Shown here piece by piece: positions 50,595 to 59,338 of a DNA stretch of 64,000 bases. The stretch lies in assembly GCF_036384435.1 (NCBI RefSeq), contig NZ_DASVMI010000181.1:1-64000 (forward strand), given 5' to 3'. A program made the translations under genes and the position numbers. Each line of letters starts with the position of its first letter. Position 1 is the stretch's first letter. Origin of the DNA: GSA-30 sp036384435. Lineage in GTDB: Bacteria > Pseudomonadota > Gammaproteobacteria > Xanthomonadales > Rhodanobacteraceae. The notes beneath the pieces were generated by a model that had not been told where the DNA came from, searched no databases, and worked only from the letters and a program-made list of their open reading frames with translations.

Positions 50595-52718
50595 ATGAAT
50601 GTCCTCTCTCAGGAATCGTGGTGGAATCGGCGCTGGCCATGGCTGGCCGCGTTCCTGGTCGAGGAGCGCGGCGCCTGGGTCTTCGTCTTCAAGGTGCTGG
50701 CGGCGATGTACCTGGCCGCATGGGCCGCCATGGGGTTGCAACTGGAAGCACCTGCCACGTCCATGATCACCGTGGTGCTGGTGATGCATCCGCATAGCGG
50801 CATGGTGCTGGCCAAGAGCTTCTATCGCGCACTGGGCACCCTGGCTGGCAGCGTCTTCGGCCTGGTGCTGATGGGTATGTTCCCGCAGCAGCGCGAACTG
50901 TTCCTGTTCACCCTTTCGCTCTGGGTCGGCTTGTGTGCCGGTGGCGCGATGCTGTACCGCAACTTCATGTCCTACGGATTTGTACTGGCCGGCTACACCG
51001 CCGCGATCGTGGTGCTACCGGCGATCAACGCGCCTCTGACGGTGTTCGATTCGGCGGTAATGCGGGTCAGTGAGGTCATGCTTGGCATTCTGGTTGCCGG
51101 CGTGGTCTCTGATGTGATCTGGCCACGCAGCCTGCGTCATGTGCTGCGCCAGCGCGTAGCCGAGCACTTTGCGCATTTCCTGGATTTCGCCCGCGGCAGT
51201 CTGGTTGGCACGATCGCCCGTGAAGATATGGAAAAAGCCCACCTGCACTTCGTGCGCGCCGCGGTGGAACTCGAAGACATGCGTGCCAGCGTGATCTTCG
51301 AAGACCCTGAAGCCCGGGCACGCAGTCGTCGCATGCAATTGCTCAACCAGCATTACATGGCTGCCGCGACCAGCTTCCAGTCATTGCATCACCTGATCAA
51401 TCGCCTGCTGCGGCACGCACGCGGGCCGGTAGCCGAGGCGCTGATGACCTTGTACGCACCAGTCGGTGAGGCGTTGTCGCCGGCGGCGCGTGACCAGCAT
51501 CGGGCCGACGTGCTCGCCGCGCGGCTGAATGCCTGCATCGCGCGGTTGCCAGCGCTGGCTGCGCAGCTGCGAACACGCTTCGAGGATGCCGGTGCCTTGC
51601 TCGAATTCGATACTGGACAGCAATTGCTGCGGCGTTTCGCCGACGAACTGCACGCATTCTGCGCGCTATATGCCACGTTGAGAGGCCATGGTGTGCGCGG
51701 CAACGTCGAGCGCGCAGGTTTCCATCGCGGCAATGACTATGCCGGAGCTGCGGTGGCAGTTTTGCGAACCTTCCTGACCATGGCCAGTCTGAGCGTATTG
51801 TGGCTGCTCAGCGGCTGGTCTTTCGGCGCCGGCGCGATGTTGCTGGCTACGGTTTTCAGCGGACTTTATGCTACGTCTGCACGGCCGCTGGCGGCGACAC
51901 TGTACACCTGGATCGGCTACGCGCTGGGCATGCTGGCCGCGTTCGTCGTGACCTTCTGGCTGCTTCCGGGCAGCGATGGCTTTCTCATGCTGATTGCCGC
52001 CAGCGCAGCGCTCTTGCTGCCCGGTCCCTACTTGATGACACGCGCCACGCTGCCCGGTACGGGCGTGGGCTACGCGCTGGGTTTTGTGTATATCCTGGCA
52101 TTGAAGAACCCGATGACGTATGACCCGGTGCACTTCATGAACGACGCGATATCGCAGCTGGCTGGCCTGGGTCTGACTGGCGTGGCCTTCGTGTTCGTGC
52201 CGGCGGTGACAGGCAGTGTGTGGCAGCGTCGGCGCCAATTGCAGCGCCTTCGTCGACAAGTGGTCATGGCCGCGACGGCGCCACTGGAAGGACTGCTGTT
52301 TCGCTTCGAGAGCATCAACCGCGACCTGTTTCAGCAGATCACCACGTACACCCGACCCGGTTCGGACGAGTCACGCCGGTTGCTTGCCTGGGCACTCTCA
52401 GTGCACGAATGTGGACGTGCACTGATCGAACTCCGTCGCCTGCTGGCTGATGGTGAATGGCCGCCACGCATGCGTATCGTCGTGGACGATACGGTCAGTG
52501 CAGTCGCCACGCTTTACATGACACCGAACGCCGCTGCCTGGGAGCGTGCGGCCGGTGCCGTCGAGTCGGCTATCGATGCTGGCATGCAGTCGTCGTTCGG
52601 CTCGCAGCCGCATGGTCGTGCCGTACTGGCCCAGCTACAGGTGTTGCGTGGTGCCTTGCATGACGAAGAAACCGCGATGGCCGCCTATATGGTCCAGGAG
52701 CCACCTCATGCCTCGTGA
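50595..52718 (+). CDS. FUSC-family (AaeB-like) efflux transporter
   Basis: 707 residues, an AaeB/FUSC architecture: a first membrane block of about five helices (residues ~25-165, with SMITVVLVMHPHSGMVLAKS as a conserved word), a ~190-residue cytoplasmic helical domain, a second membrane block (~390-540, LLSGWSFGAGAMLLATVFSG) and a soluble end. It exports aromatic carboxylic acids or similar weak acids across the inner membrane. It pairs with the DUF1656 and HlyD genes behind it, with 11 bases of overlap to the DUF1656 gene. Confidence 0.92.
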   Translation: MNVLSQESWWNRRWPWLAAFLVEERGAWVFVFKVLAAMYLAAWAAMGLQLEAPATSMITVVLVMHPHSGMVLAKSFYRALGTLAGSVFGLVLMGMFPQQRELFLFTLSLWVGLCAGGAMLYRNFMSYGFVLAGYTAAIVVLPAINAPLTVFDSAVMRVSEVMLGILVAGVVSDVIWPRSLRHVLRQRVAEHFAHFLDFARGSLVGTIAREDMEKAHLHFVRAAVELEDMRASVIFEDPEARARSRRMQLLNQHYMAAATSFQSLHHLINRLLRHARGPVAEALMTLYAPVGEALSPAARDQHRADVLAARLNACIARLPALAAQLRTRFEDAGALLEFDTGQQLLRRFADELHAFCALYATLRGHGVRGNVERAGFHRGNDYAGAAVAVLRTFLTMASLSVLWLLSGWSFGAGAMLLATVFSGLYATSARPLAATLYTWIGYALGMLAAFVVTFWLLPGSDGFLMLIAASAALLLPGPYLMTRATLPGTGVGYALGFVYILALKNPMTYDPVHFMNDAISQLAGLGLTGVAFVFVPAVTGSVWQRRRQLQRLRRQVVMAATAPLEGLLFRFESINRDLFQQITTYTRPGSDESRRLLAWALSVHECGRALIELRRLLADGEWPPRMRIVVDDTVSAVATLYMTPNAAAWERAAGAVESAIDAGMQSSFGSQPHGRAVLAQLQVLRGALHDEETAMAAYMVQEPPHAS

Positions 52719-52908
52719 AATCGCCATCGGTGGCACGTTGATTCCCGGCTTGTTGCCGGTGTTCATTGGTTGCCTTTTCCTGCTTTGGGTGCTCGATGAG
52801 GCGGTAGGCCGGTTCGGCCTGTACCGCTATGTCTGGCATCCGCCGTTGTTTCGCGTGGCCCTGTTCGTGTGCCTGTTCGGCGCAGCGGGCCTGCTGTTGT
52901 TTCCTTGA
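52708..52908 (+). CDS. DUF1656 (AaeX-like) small inner membrane protein
   Basis: 66 residues with two hydrophobic helices (LIPGLLPVFIGCLFLLWVLD and PLFRVALFVCLFGAAGLLLF) linked by a GRFGLYRYVWH turn, the usual DUF1656 layout. It starts inside the end of the transporter gene and lies 12 bases before the HlyD adaptor. AaeX-type proteins always sit in such operons and are thought to help the AaeAB pump, but their exact role is not established. Confidence 0.88.
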   Translation: MPREIAIGGTLIPGLLPVFIGCLFLLWVLDEAVGRFGLYRYVWHPPLFRVALFVCLFGAAGLLLFP

Positions 52909-52920
52909 ATAGAGGGTGTC

Positions 52921-53937
52921 ATGAAGACCCAGACGGTCCTTCGTTTCCTGATGACCGCTACCGTGGTGGTGGTCGCCGCTGTCCTTGGCCATGCGTTGTG
53001 GCGGCACTATATGTATTCGCCGTGGACACGCGATGGTCGCGTACGCGCCGAGGTGGTGCAGATCGCCCCGGATGTCTCCGGCCTGGTGCGGCAATTGCCG
53101 GTCGTGGACAACCAGTTCGTGCGAAAAGGCGACCTGCTGATGTTGATCGACCAGGATCGCTATCGCAATGCCGTGGCGCAGGCGCAGGCCAATCTCAATG
53201 CCGCCGAGGCGAGTGCGCGGGCGGCGGGTGCGAACATCAGTTCGGCGCTGGCGGCCGCCGCGGCACGCAAGGCCGAATTCGAGATGCGCCAGGAGCAATC
53301 CGATCGTCGACAGAAGATGGGCGACTTGATCGCCAGGGAAGATCGCAACGATGCGGTTTCCACGGCCAATTCCGCATTGGCCAGTTGGCACCAGGCGCAA
53401 GCCGGTGGTACACAGGCAAGTGCCGCCAAGGCGCAGGCCCAAGCCGCGGTGGAGCAGGCGCAGGTGGCGCTGGACCTGGCCACGCTCAACTTGCAGCGCA
53501 CTGAAGTGCGTGCGCCGGTTGATGGCTACGTCACTAACCTGGATGTGCGAGTGGGTGACTACGCCGCTACAGGCATGCCGCGTCTTGCGTTGATCGACAG
53601 CCATAGTTATTACATTTACGGCTATTTCGAAGAAACCAAGCTGCCGCACCTGCGCATTGGCGATCCGGTGAAGATCCGCCTGATGAGCGGCGGCACGCAC
53701 CTGGATGGCAAGATCACCGGGGTCGCCCGGGGTATCACCGATGCGGACAATCCCACTGGCAGCGACCTGCTGGCCAACGTCAATCCGACCTTCAACTGGG
53801 TGCGTCTGGCGCAGCGCGTGCCGGTACGTATCGCCATCGATACCGATACCATGCCCGAAGGCACGTTGCTCGCAGCTGGCATGACCGCGACCATCGAAGT
53901 GCAGCCGGGCCTGGCGGTGCGCAAGCCGGTGCCCTGA
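52921..53937 (+). CDS. HlyD-family periplasmic adaptor (AaeA-like)
   Basis: 338 residues. An N-terminal membrane anchor (VLRFLMTATVVVVAAVLGHA) precedes a biotinyl-lipoyl-like half (VVQIAPDVSGLVRQLPVVDN), a helical hairpin (~90-160, AQAQANLNAAEASARAAG) and the second lipoyl half with a beta-barrel (VRAPVDGYVTNLDVRVGDY, PGLAVRKP). It bridges the FUSC pump to an outer membrane channel, which is not encoded in this window. It is the last gene of the MarR-led operon and converges with ctpA (36-base gap). Confidence 0.92.
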   Translation: MKTQTVLRFLMTATVVVVAAVLGHALWRHYMYSPWTRDGRVRAEVVQIAPDVSGLVRQLPVVDNQFVRKGDLLMLIDQDRYRNAVAQAQANLNAAEASARAAGANISSALAAAAARKAEFEMRQEQSDRRQKMGDLIAREDRNDAVSTANSALASWHQAQAGGTQASAAKAQAQAAVEQAQVALDLATLNLQRTEVRAPVDGYVTNLDVRVGDYAATGMPRLALIDSHSYYIYGYFEETKLPHLRIGDPVKIRLMSGGTHLDGKITGVARGITDADNPTGSDLLANVNPTFNWVRLAQRVPVRIAIDTDTMPEGTLLAAGMTATIEVQPGLAVRKPVP

Positions 53938-53972
53938 TGCGCGCGACCCCTGCCTTGTGCGAACGGCGACCG

Positions 53973-55310
53973 TCAGATCTTTCCGCCGCGTAGCGACAAG
54001 CCCTTCAACACGTTCAAAGCTTGCGACAACGCATAGTCCTCGGTGGCGAGCTTGGCGTTCTCCGCGCTGCCATCGTTGTCGATATCCTTGCTGGCGTTGG
54101 CGTTCTCGTTGGCCAGATGGTTGCGCAGGTCGGCTTCCGAGCCGATCAAGGTGGCTGCGCTATCGGCTTTGTTGACGGTCAGATCGGCCAGCGCGATGTC
54201 TGGCTTGATGCCTTCGGCCTGGATCGAGGTGCCGTTGGGCGTGTAATAGCGGGCCGTGGTGATCTTGACCGCATGGTCGGCATCCAGTGGTAGCACAGTC
54301 TGTACCACGCCCTTGCCGAATGTGCGGCGGCCGATGATCAGCGCGCGATGGTTGTCCTTGAGCGCACCGGATGTGATTTCCGCGGCCGACGCCGTGCCAT
54401 TGTCGACCAGCACCACCATCGGTGCGCCGTTCAACAGGTCGCCCGGATGAGCGCTGAACTTGAGGTTGGAATCTTGCAGGCGTCCACGCGTGGTGACGAT
54501 GGTGCCCGAGTCGAGGAAATCATCGCTGACGCCGACTGCGGCGGTAAGCAGGCCACCCGGATTGGAACGCAGGTCGAGCACGGCACCTTTCTGCGGACCA
54601 TTTTTCTTGATCAGCTCACCGAGCTTCTTTTCCAGGTCGCTGGCCGTGTCGTCCTGAAACTGGCTGATGCGCACATAGGCGTAGCCCGGTTCCAGTTCGC
54701 GCACCTTGACGCTGGTAACCGAGATCTTCTCGCGCACCAGCGGAAAGTCGATTGGCTTGTCCGATTTTTCGTGCAGGATGCTCAACACTACCTTGCTGCC
54801 CGGGTCGCCGCGCAGTTTCTTGAACATGTCGTCGATGTTTTCCGAGTCGACGACCTTGCCATCGATCTTGACGATGGTGTCGCCCGGCTTGATGCCGGCA
54901 CGCGCGGCCGGCGTGTCGTCGATGGGTGCGATGATGCGCAGCGTGCCATCGACCTGCAACACTTCGATGCCCAGGCCGGAATACTGGCCGGTCGTGTCTT
55001 CGTTCAATTCGGCCAGGCCGTCCTTGTCCAGGTACTCGCTGTGCGGGTCCAGTCCGGTGAGCATGCCGCTGATGGCGGCTTTCATCAGGGTCTTGTTGTC
55101 TACCTTCTCGACATAGGCCTGCCGCACCACTTCGTAGACGCGGCTGAAGTTACGTACATCCTCCACGCTGATGCGATCGGGGGCGCTGCTCGCCGTCGCA
55201 ACGCTGGCCGCCGGGGCGGGACCGTCATGATCGTTACCTGGCGCGGTCTGTGCGTGCAACACAGGTGCCACGAGCAACAGGGCGAGCAGGCTTTGGGAAG
55301 GGAACCGCAT
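53973..55310 (-). CDS. ctpA: C-terminal processing peptidase CtpA (S41)
   Basis: 445 residues from the ATG at 55310 with GGAG 7 bases upstream and a signal peptide (SLLALLLVAPVLHA). A PDZ domain spans about 100-180 (SGLGIEVLQVDGTLRIIAPI, GIKPGDTIVKIDG). The S41 catalytic dyad is Ser308 (NGTASAAEITSG) and Lys333 (RRTFGKGVVQTVL). The tail after ~400 is charged and partly disordered (NENANASKDIDNDG). It trims or degrades periplasmic proteins and often controls envelope hydrolases; the neighbouring EnvC-like gene on the same strand supports an envelope role. Confidence 0.93.
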   Translation of the reverse strand: MRFPSQSLLALLLVAPVLHAQTAPGNDHDGPAPAASVATASSAPDRISVEDVRNFSRVYEVVRQAYVEKVDNKTLMKAAISGMLTGLDPHSEYLDKDGLAELNEDTTGQYSGLGIEVLQVDGTLRIIAPIDDTPAARAGIKPGDTIVKIDGKVVDSENIDDMFKKLRGDPGSKVVLSILHEKSDKPIDFPLVREKISVTSVKVRELEPGYAYVRISQFQDDTASDLEKKLGELIKKNGPQKGAVLDLRSNPGGLLTAAVGVSDDFLDSGTIVTTRGRLQDSNLKFSAHPGDLLNGAPMVVLVDNGTASAAEITSGALKDNHRALIIGRRTFGKGVVQTVLPLDADHAVKITTARYYTPNGTSIQAEGIKPDIALADLTVNKADSAATLIGSEADLRNHLANENANASKDIDNDGSAENAKLATEDYALSQALNVLKGLSLRGGKI

Positions 55311-55413
55311 GGAAAACTCCAGATTGCCAAGGGGGCGAGGCGCGGCGGCCATCGGTCGGAACCGGTAAGACCGCGCCGGGACGTCGAAATTCACCGCTTC
55401 CGGGACGAGTCTA

Positions 55414-56604
55414 TCAGCGCCGGCGACCGAGCCAGGCGCGAGGATCGACGGGCTTGTTGTTCTGGCGCAGTTCGAAATACACGCCGGTATTGACGCCTGT
55501 GGGCGTACTGGCCGTGCCGACCGGTTGCCCGGCTTCGACCTGGTCGCCCACGCCACGCAGTAGCGATTCGTTGTTGCCATACATGCTCATCAGCCCACCG
55601 CCATGGTTGAGGATGATGAGCATGCCGTATCCGCGTAGAAAGGCCGCGTATATGACACGGCCGCGCGCCACGGCCTTGACGTCGCTGCCTCCGGCCGCCT
55701 TGATCAGCACACCATTGCCATAGGTGTTGACGACTCCGCTGGCTGGCCAGGGCAGGTTGCCGCGGATGTTGGCCGTTCCCTTGCCCGATGGCGTGGGTGC
55801 TGCGGGGTTGGCCCGCGCGGCGCGCTCGGCCTCGCGCTGGGCATCGTCGATGGCCTTCTGCAATTTGGCCACCAGGTCGTTGAGCGACTGCTCGTTCTGC
55901 TTCAGTGCCGCCAGCTTCTGCGACTGGTCCTTGTACTGGGCATCGGTCTGCGCGACCAGCTTCTGCTGTTCGGCGCGCTGCTGCTGCAATTGCCTGGCCT
56001 GGTCCTCGCGCTGGGCGCGGGTATCCTTGAGCGCCTGCTGCTCGGCCTGGATCGAGGTTTCAAGATCTTGCAGCTTCGCCAGGTCGCCGACCAGCGTCTG
56101 GACGCGTTGCACGCGATCCTGCTGGAAATACTGCGAATAGGCCAAGGCCTGGGCGATGCGCGCGATGTCCTGATCACCCAGTAGCAGGCGCATGTCCGAA
56201 CCGCGGCCAAGGGTATAGGTGGCACGCAGCAGATCGGCAATGGCGGCCTTCTGGCCGTCGAGATTCTTTTTCAGGTCCGCGCGTTGCTGCTGTAACTGGT
56301 CGAGCTGCTTCTGCTTGTCGGCCAGGGCATTGTCGGTCTCGCGCACCGCCTTGGCGGCGGCGGCGACCGCCGTGGCACGCTTGGCCAGTTCGGCGTTGGC
56401 ACTGTCGCGCTTGGCGGCCGTGTTGGCCTGGTCCTTGGCCAGCGCCTCCATCTTTGCGCGAACGTCGGCCAGCTTTTTCTGTGCGTCTGCCTGTTCGTTG
56501 CGGCTTTTGTCTTGCACGGCCAGCGCCGCGGGAGCCATGCAGGCGAGGGCCGCGGCGATGCCGAACGGTGCGAGGAGACGGAGGATCGAACGGATTGGTC
56601 GCAT
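55414..56604 (-). CDS. envC: EnvC-like murein hydrolase activator (degenerate LytM/M23)
   Basis: 396 residues from the ATG at 56604 with a signal peptide (LLAPFGIAAALACMAPAALA). Residues ~30-260 are two long coiled coils (KKLADVRAKMEALAKDQANT, QREDQARQLQQQRAEQQKLV). The C-terminal LytM domain (GNLPWPASGVVNTYGNGVLI, ARGRVIYAAFLRGYGMLIIL, PTGVNTGVYFELRQNNKPVD) lacks the HxxxD and HxH zinc ligands, exactly as in EnvC, which activates amidases instead of cutting itself. It acts in the periplasm at the division site. It lies ~100 bases upstream of ctpA on the same strand and diverges from a TonB receptor gene. Confidence 0.93.
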   Translation of the reverse strand: MRPIRSILRLLAPFGIAAALACMAPAALAVQDKSRNEQADAQKKLADVRAKMEALAKDQANTAAKRDSANAELAKRATAVAAAAKAVRETDNALADKQKQLDQLQQQRADLKKNLDGQKAAIADLLRATYTLGRGSDMRLLLGDQDIARIAQALAYSQYFQQDRVQRVQTLVGDLAKLQDLETSIQAEQQALKDTRAQREDQARQLQQQRAEQQKLVAQTDAQYKDQSQKLAALKQNEQSLNDLVAKLQKAIDDAQREAERAARANPAAPTPSGKGTANIRGNLPWPASGVVNTYGNGVLIKAAGGSDVKAVARGRVIYAAFLRGYGMLIILNHGGGLMSMYGNNESLLRGVGDQVEAGQPVGTASTPTGVNTGVYFELRQNNKPVDPRAWLGRRR

Positions 56605-56706
56605 GCGGGGATTATCTCCGAGCCGTGTCGTCGCCGCGAGACGTTCACGCCCGGCGGCGTAGCATCGCCGCAATTTTTGTACGATTGCCGAGGGAAGGTT
56701 CGATCC

Positions 56707-58833
56707 ATGGGTTTGCGCCTGGCCTGCTTTGCCGCCCTCGCCGCCGCTTCGGCAGCGAGCCGCGCCGACGACGCGCCGCCAGTGCCGTCGTCGATTGCTC
56801 TGCCTGCCGTGCAGGTCAATGCGGTGCGCGTGGGGGTGCCGGCCTTCGATGTGCCTGCCTCGATCAGTCAAGTGGACGTGGCGCCCGGCCAGGCCGGCAA
56901 GCCGGGGGTGAACCTCTCCGAGACCCTGGTCGGCGTGCCGGGTGTGCTGGCGCGTGATCGCCAGAACTATGCGCAGGACGAGCAGATATCCATACGCGGG
57001 TTCGGCTCGCGCTCCACGTTTGGCGTGCGTGGTGTGCGGGTGTACTCGGATGGCATTCCCGGCACCATGCCGGACGGGCAAGGCCAGGTCTCACATTTCA
57101 GCCTGGACGCGGCCGATCGCGTCGACGTGCTGCGGGGGCCGTTTTCCGCGCTGTATGGCAATTCATCCGGCGGTGTGGTGCAGCTATGGAGTGCTGACGG
57201 TACCGTCCCTGCGCAGACGCGCCTGGGCTTGTTCGGCGGCAGCAACGGCACTTATCGGGCCGGTGCGTCCACGCGCGGCGTCGATGGCGCCATGAACTAC
57301 AACATCGCCGTGTCGCATTTCCAGACCGAAGGCTACCGGGATCACAGCAAGGCCGAGCGCGAATCGGGTAACGCCAAGCTGGGCTTCGACCTGGGACAGG
57401 GGCGCAAGCTCACGCTGGTGCTCAATACCGTATCGTTGCCCAGTGCCGAAGACCCGCTTGGCCTGACCAGGGCCCAGTTCCAGGCCGACCCGCGCCAGGC
57501 GACCGCCTCGGCCTTCCAATACGACACGCGCAAGAGCGTGCACCAGATGCAGGGTGGGCTGATCTATGAGCAGCCGCTCGGTGCCAACGACCAGTTGCGA
57601 CTCATGGGCTATTACGGCAGCCGCGACGTGCAGCAGGTGCTCTCGATACCGCCATCGGCACAGGTCAATCCGCTCAGTGCCGGTGGTGTGGTGGACCTGG
57701 CCGGGCATTACGGGGGTGTCGATACACGCTGGACGCATCACGGCGAACTGGCCGGTCGTCCGCTGGAACTGGTGGTGGGCATGAACTACGACGCGCAGGA
57801 CCAGCATCGCCAGGGTTTCAATGATTTCGTGGGTAACACGTTGGGTGTCACGGGTGCCTTGCGGCGCGACGAGGACGATAACGTCTGGAACTTCGATCAG
57901 TACGCGCAGCTTTATTGGCACTTCGCCGAGCGGTGGTCGGCATTGCTTGGCGTACGGCACAGCGTGGTGCATTTCATATCACGCGATGCCTATGTCACCG
58001 CGACCAATCCCGATGATAGCGGTGGCGCGCGCTACACCGCGACGACTCCTGTCGCCGGACTCGAATATCGCCCAGACGACAGCCTGCGCGTGTATGCCAG
58101 TTACGGCCGTGGCTTCGAGACGCCCACGTTCAACGAACTGGGCTACCGCGCCGATGGTGGCGCCGGCCTGGCGTTCGGCCTGCGTCCGTCGCGCAGTCGC
58201 AACCGCGAACTGGGCATGAAATGGCAAGCGACCCAGCGACTGGGGCTGGAGGCGGCGATATTTCGCGCCGATTCGCATGATGAGCTTGCGGTCGTGCGCA
58301 ATGTAGGTGGACGTTCGAGCTACCAGAACATCGGGCGAAGTCGCCGCCAGGGCGAGGAACTGTCGTTGCATGGCGACCTGGGCGCTGGCTGGCGCATGAG
58401 GCTGGGCTTCACGCATGTACAAGCCACGTTCGGTAGTCCGTTCATGACCTGCGTCAGTAGCGGCTGCACCGTACCCGACACACCCGTGCGTGCCGGCGCG
58501 CGTATTCCTGGTGTGCCAGAAAACTACGGTTCGTTGCGCATCGAGCGCGGAGGTGATCTCGGCTGGCGCTATGGCGTCGAGGCGACCGGTGTGGGCGCGG
58601 TCACTGTCGACGACATCAATAGCGGCAGGGCGCCAGGCTACGCCTTGCTGGCTGCGGATGCGGGTTATGGCATGCCACTTGGTCAGACCGCACGTCTGCA
58701 TCTGAGCGCGCGCGTGGACAACCTGCTCGATCATCGTTACGTCGGGTCGGTCATCGTCAATGAAAGCAACGGCAGGTTCTATGAACCAGGCCCAAGTCGC
58801 GGCTTCATGCTGGGCGCACAACTCGTGTTCTGA
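56707..58833 (+). CDS. TonB-dependent outer membrane receptor (FecA/siderophore type)
   Basis: 708 residues with a signal peptide (ACFAALAAASAASRA) and a TonB-box-like stretch PAVQVNAVRV. The plug domain holds LVGVPGVLARDRQNYAQDEQ and ISIRGFGSRSTFGVRGVRVY, then DAADRVDVLRGPFSALYGNS. The barrel ends with LHLSARVDNLLDHRYVGSV and the C-terminal phenylalanine (GAQLVF) needed for barrel insertion. It imports iron complexes or other large solutes with TonB energy. No cognate periplasmic or ABC genes are next to it, so the ligand is unknown. GGAAGG is 12 bases upstream. Confidence 0.92.
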   Translation: MGLRLACFAALAAASAASRADDAPPVPSSIALPAVQVNAVRVGVPAFDVPASISQVDVAPGQAGKPGVNLSETLVGVPGVLARDRQNYAQDEQISIRGFGSRSTFGVRGVRVYSDGIPGTMPDGQGQVSHFSLDAADRVDVLRGPFSALYGNSSGGVVQLWSADGTVPAQTRLGLFGGSNGTYRAGASTRGVDGAMNYNIAVSHFQTEGYRDHSKAERESGNAKLGFDLGQGRKLTLVLNTVSLPSAEDPLGLTRAQFQADPRQATASAFQYDTRKSVHQMQGGLIYEQPLGANDQLRLMGYYGSRDVQQVLSIPPSAQVNPLSAGGVVDLAGHYGGVDTRWTHHGELAGRPLELVVGMNYDAQDQHRQGFNDFVGNTLGVTGALRRDEDDNVWNFDQYAQLYWHFAERWSALLGVRHSVVHFISRDAYVTATNPDDSGGARYTATTPVAGLEYRPDDSLRVYASYGRGFETPTFNELGYRADGGAGLAFGLRPSRSRNRELGMKWQATQRLGLEAAIFRADSHDELAVVRNVGGRSSYQNIGRSRRQGEELSLHGDLGAGWRMRLGFTHVQATFGSPFMTCVSSGCTVPDTPVRAGARIPGVPENYGSLRIERGGDLGWRYGVEATGVGAVTVDDINSGRAPGYALLAADAGYGMPLGQTARLHLSARVDNLLDHRYVGSVIVNESNGRFYEPGPSRGFMLGAQLVF

Positions 58834-59338
58834 GCGGTTGATGTTGCCATCGGGTTAAGCCGGAGGCACATCCATGTTGCGATGGAAGCATCAGTTCCCT
58901 TGCTTGAGCATGCTTCGCTAACGATCTGTTCAGTTGTTTGGCAGTGCAACAGCAAATTCATGCTCGAAAAATATTTCGGCAATACCTGTCGCGTCATTCG
59001 CTCATGCAGGGAACGGTGCATGGGTTGCACCGATCCAATCGACTGTTAACACATGATTATTTCGACAGTGCAATGCAAGTCTGTGTCGTGTTGGTGCAAA
59101 CCGCATTATTTCGTGGTGTGAAGCTGCGGAAAATGCCACGCGAAGATTTTGTGAATTCGAATTTTATTGCGTTGATCAACAACTTAGCGACCAGGTCATG
59201 GACTTGTGAGCTGAGCATTAAAGTGGAAGACTCAGGCGCACTTGACCGGCGTTTAGCTGTTCTTAATCCCCATTAAGAAACCCGGCGGGCCCCACAAGGG
59301 CGAGCAGATCGCTCTACAAATAACGAGAGGATATTTCC
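58834..59338. other. 505-base AT-richer leader region between two TonB receptors
   Basis: No supported gene; a 112-residue open frame at 58938-59276 has no ribosome-binding site or recognisable features. The DNA is noticeably less GC-rich than its surroundings and is expected to hold the promoter and leader of the second receptor. No riboswitch class was recognised. Confidence 0.55.

Noticed and set aside
58938..59276. 112-codon open frame in the TonB receptor leader
   Set aside because: No ribosome-binding site, atypical composition, no recognisable features; treated as non-coding.
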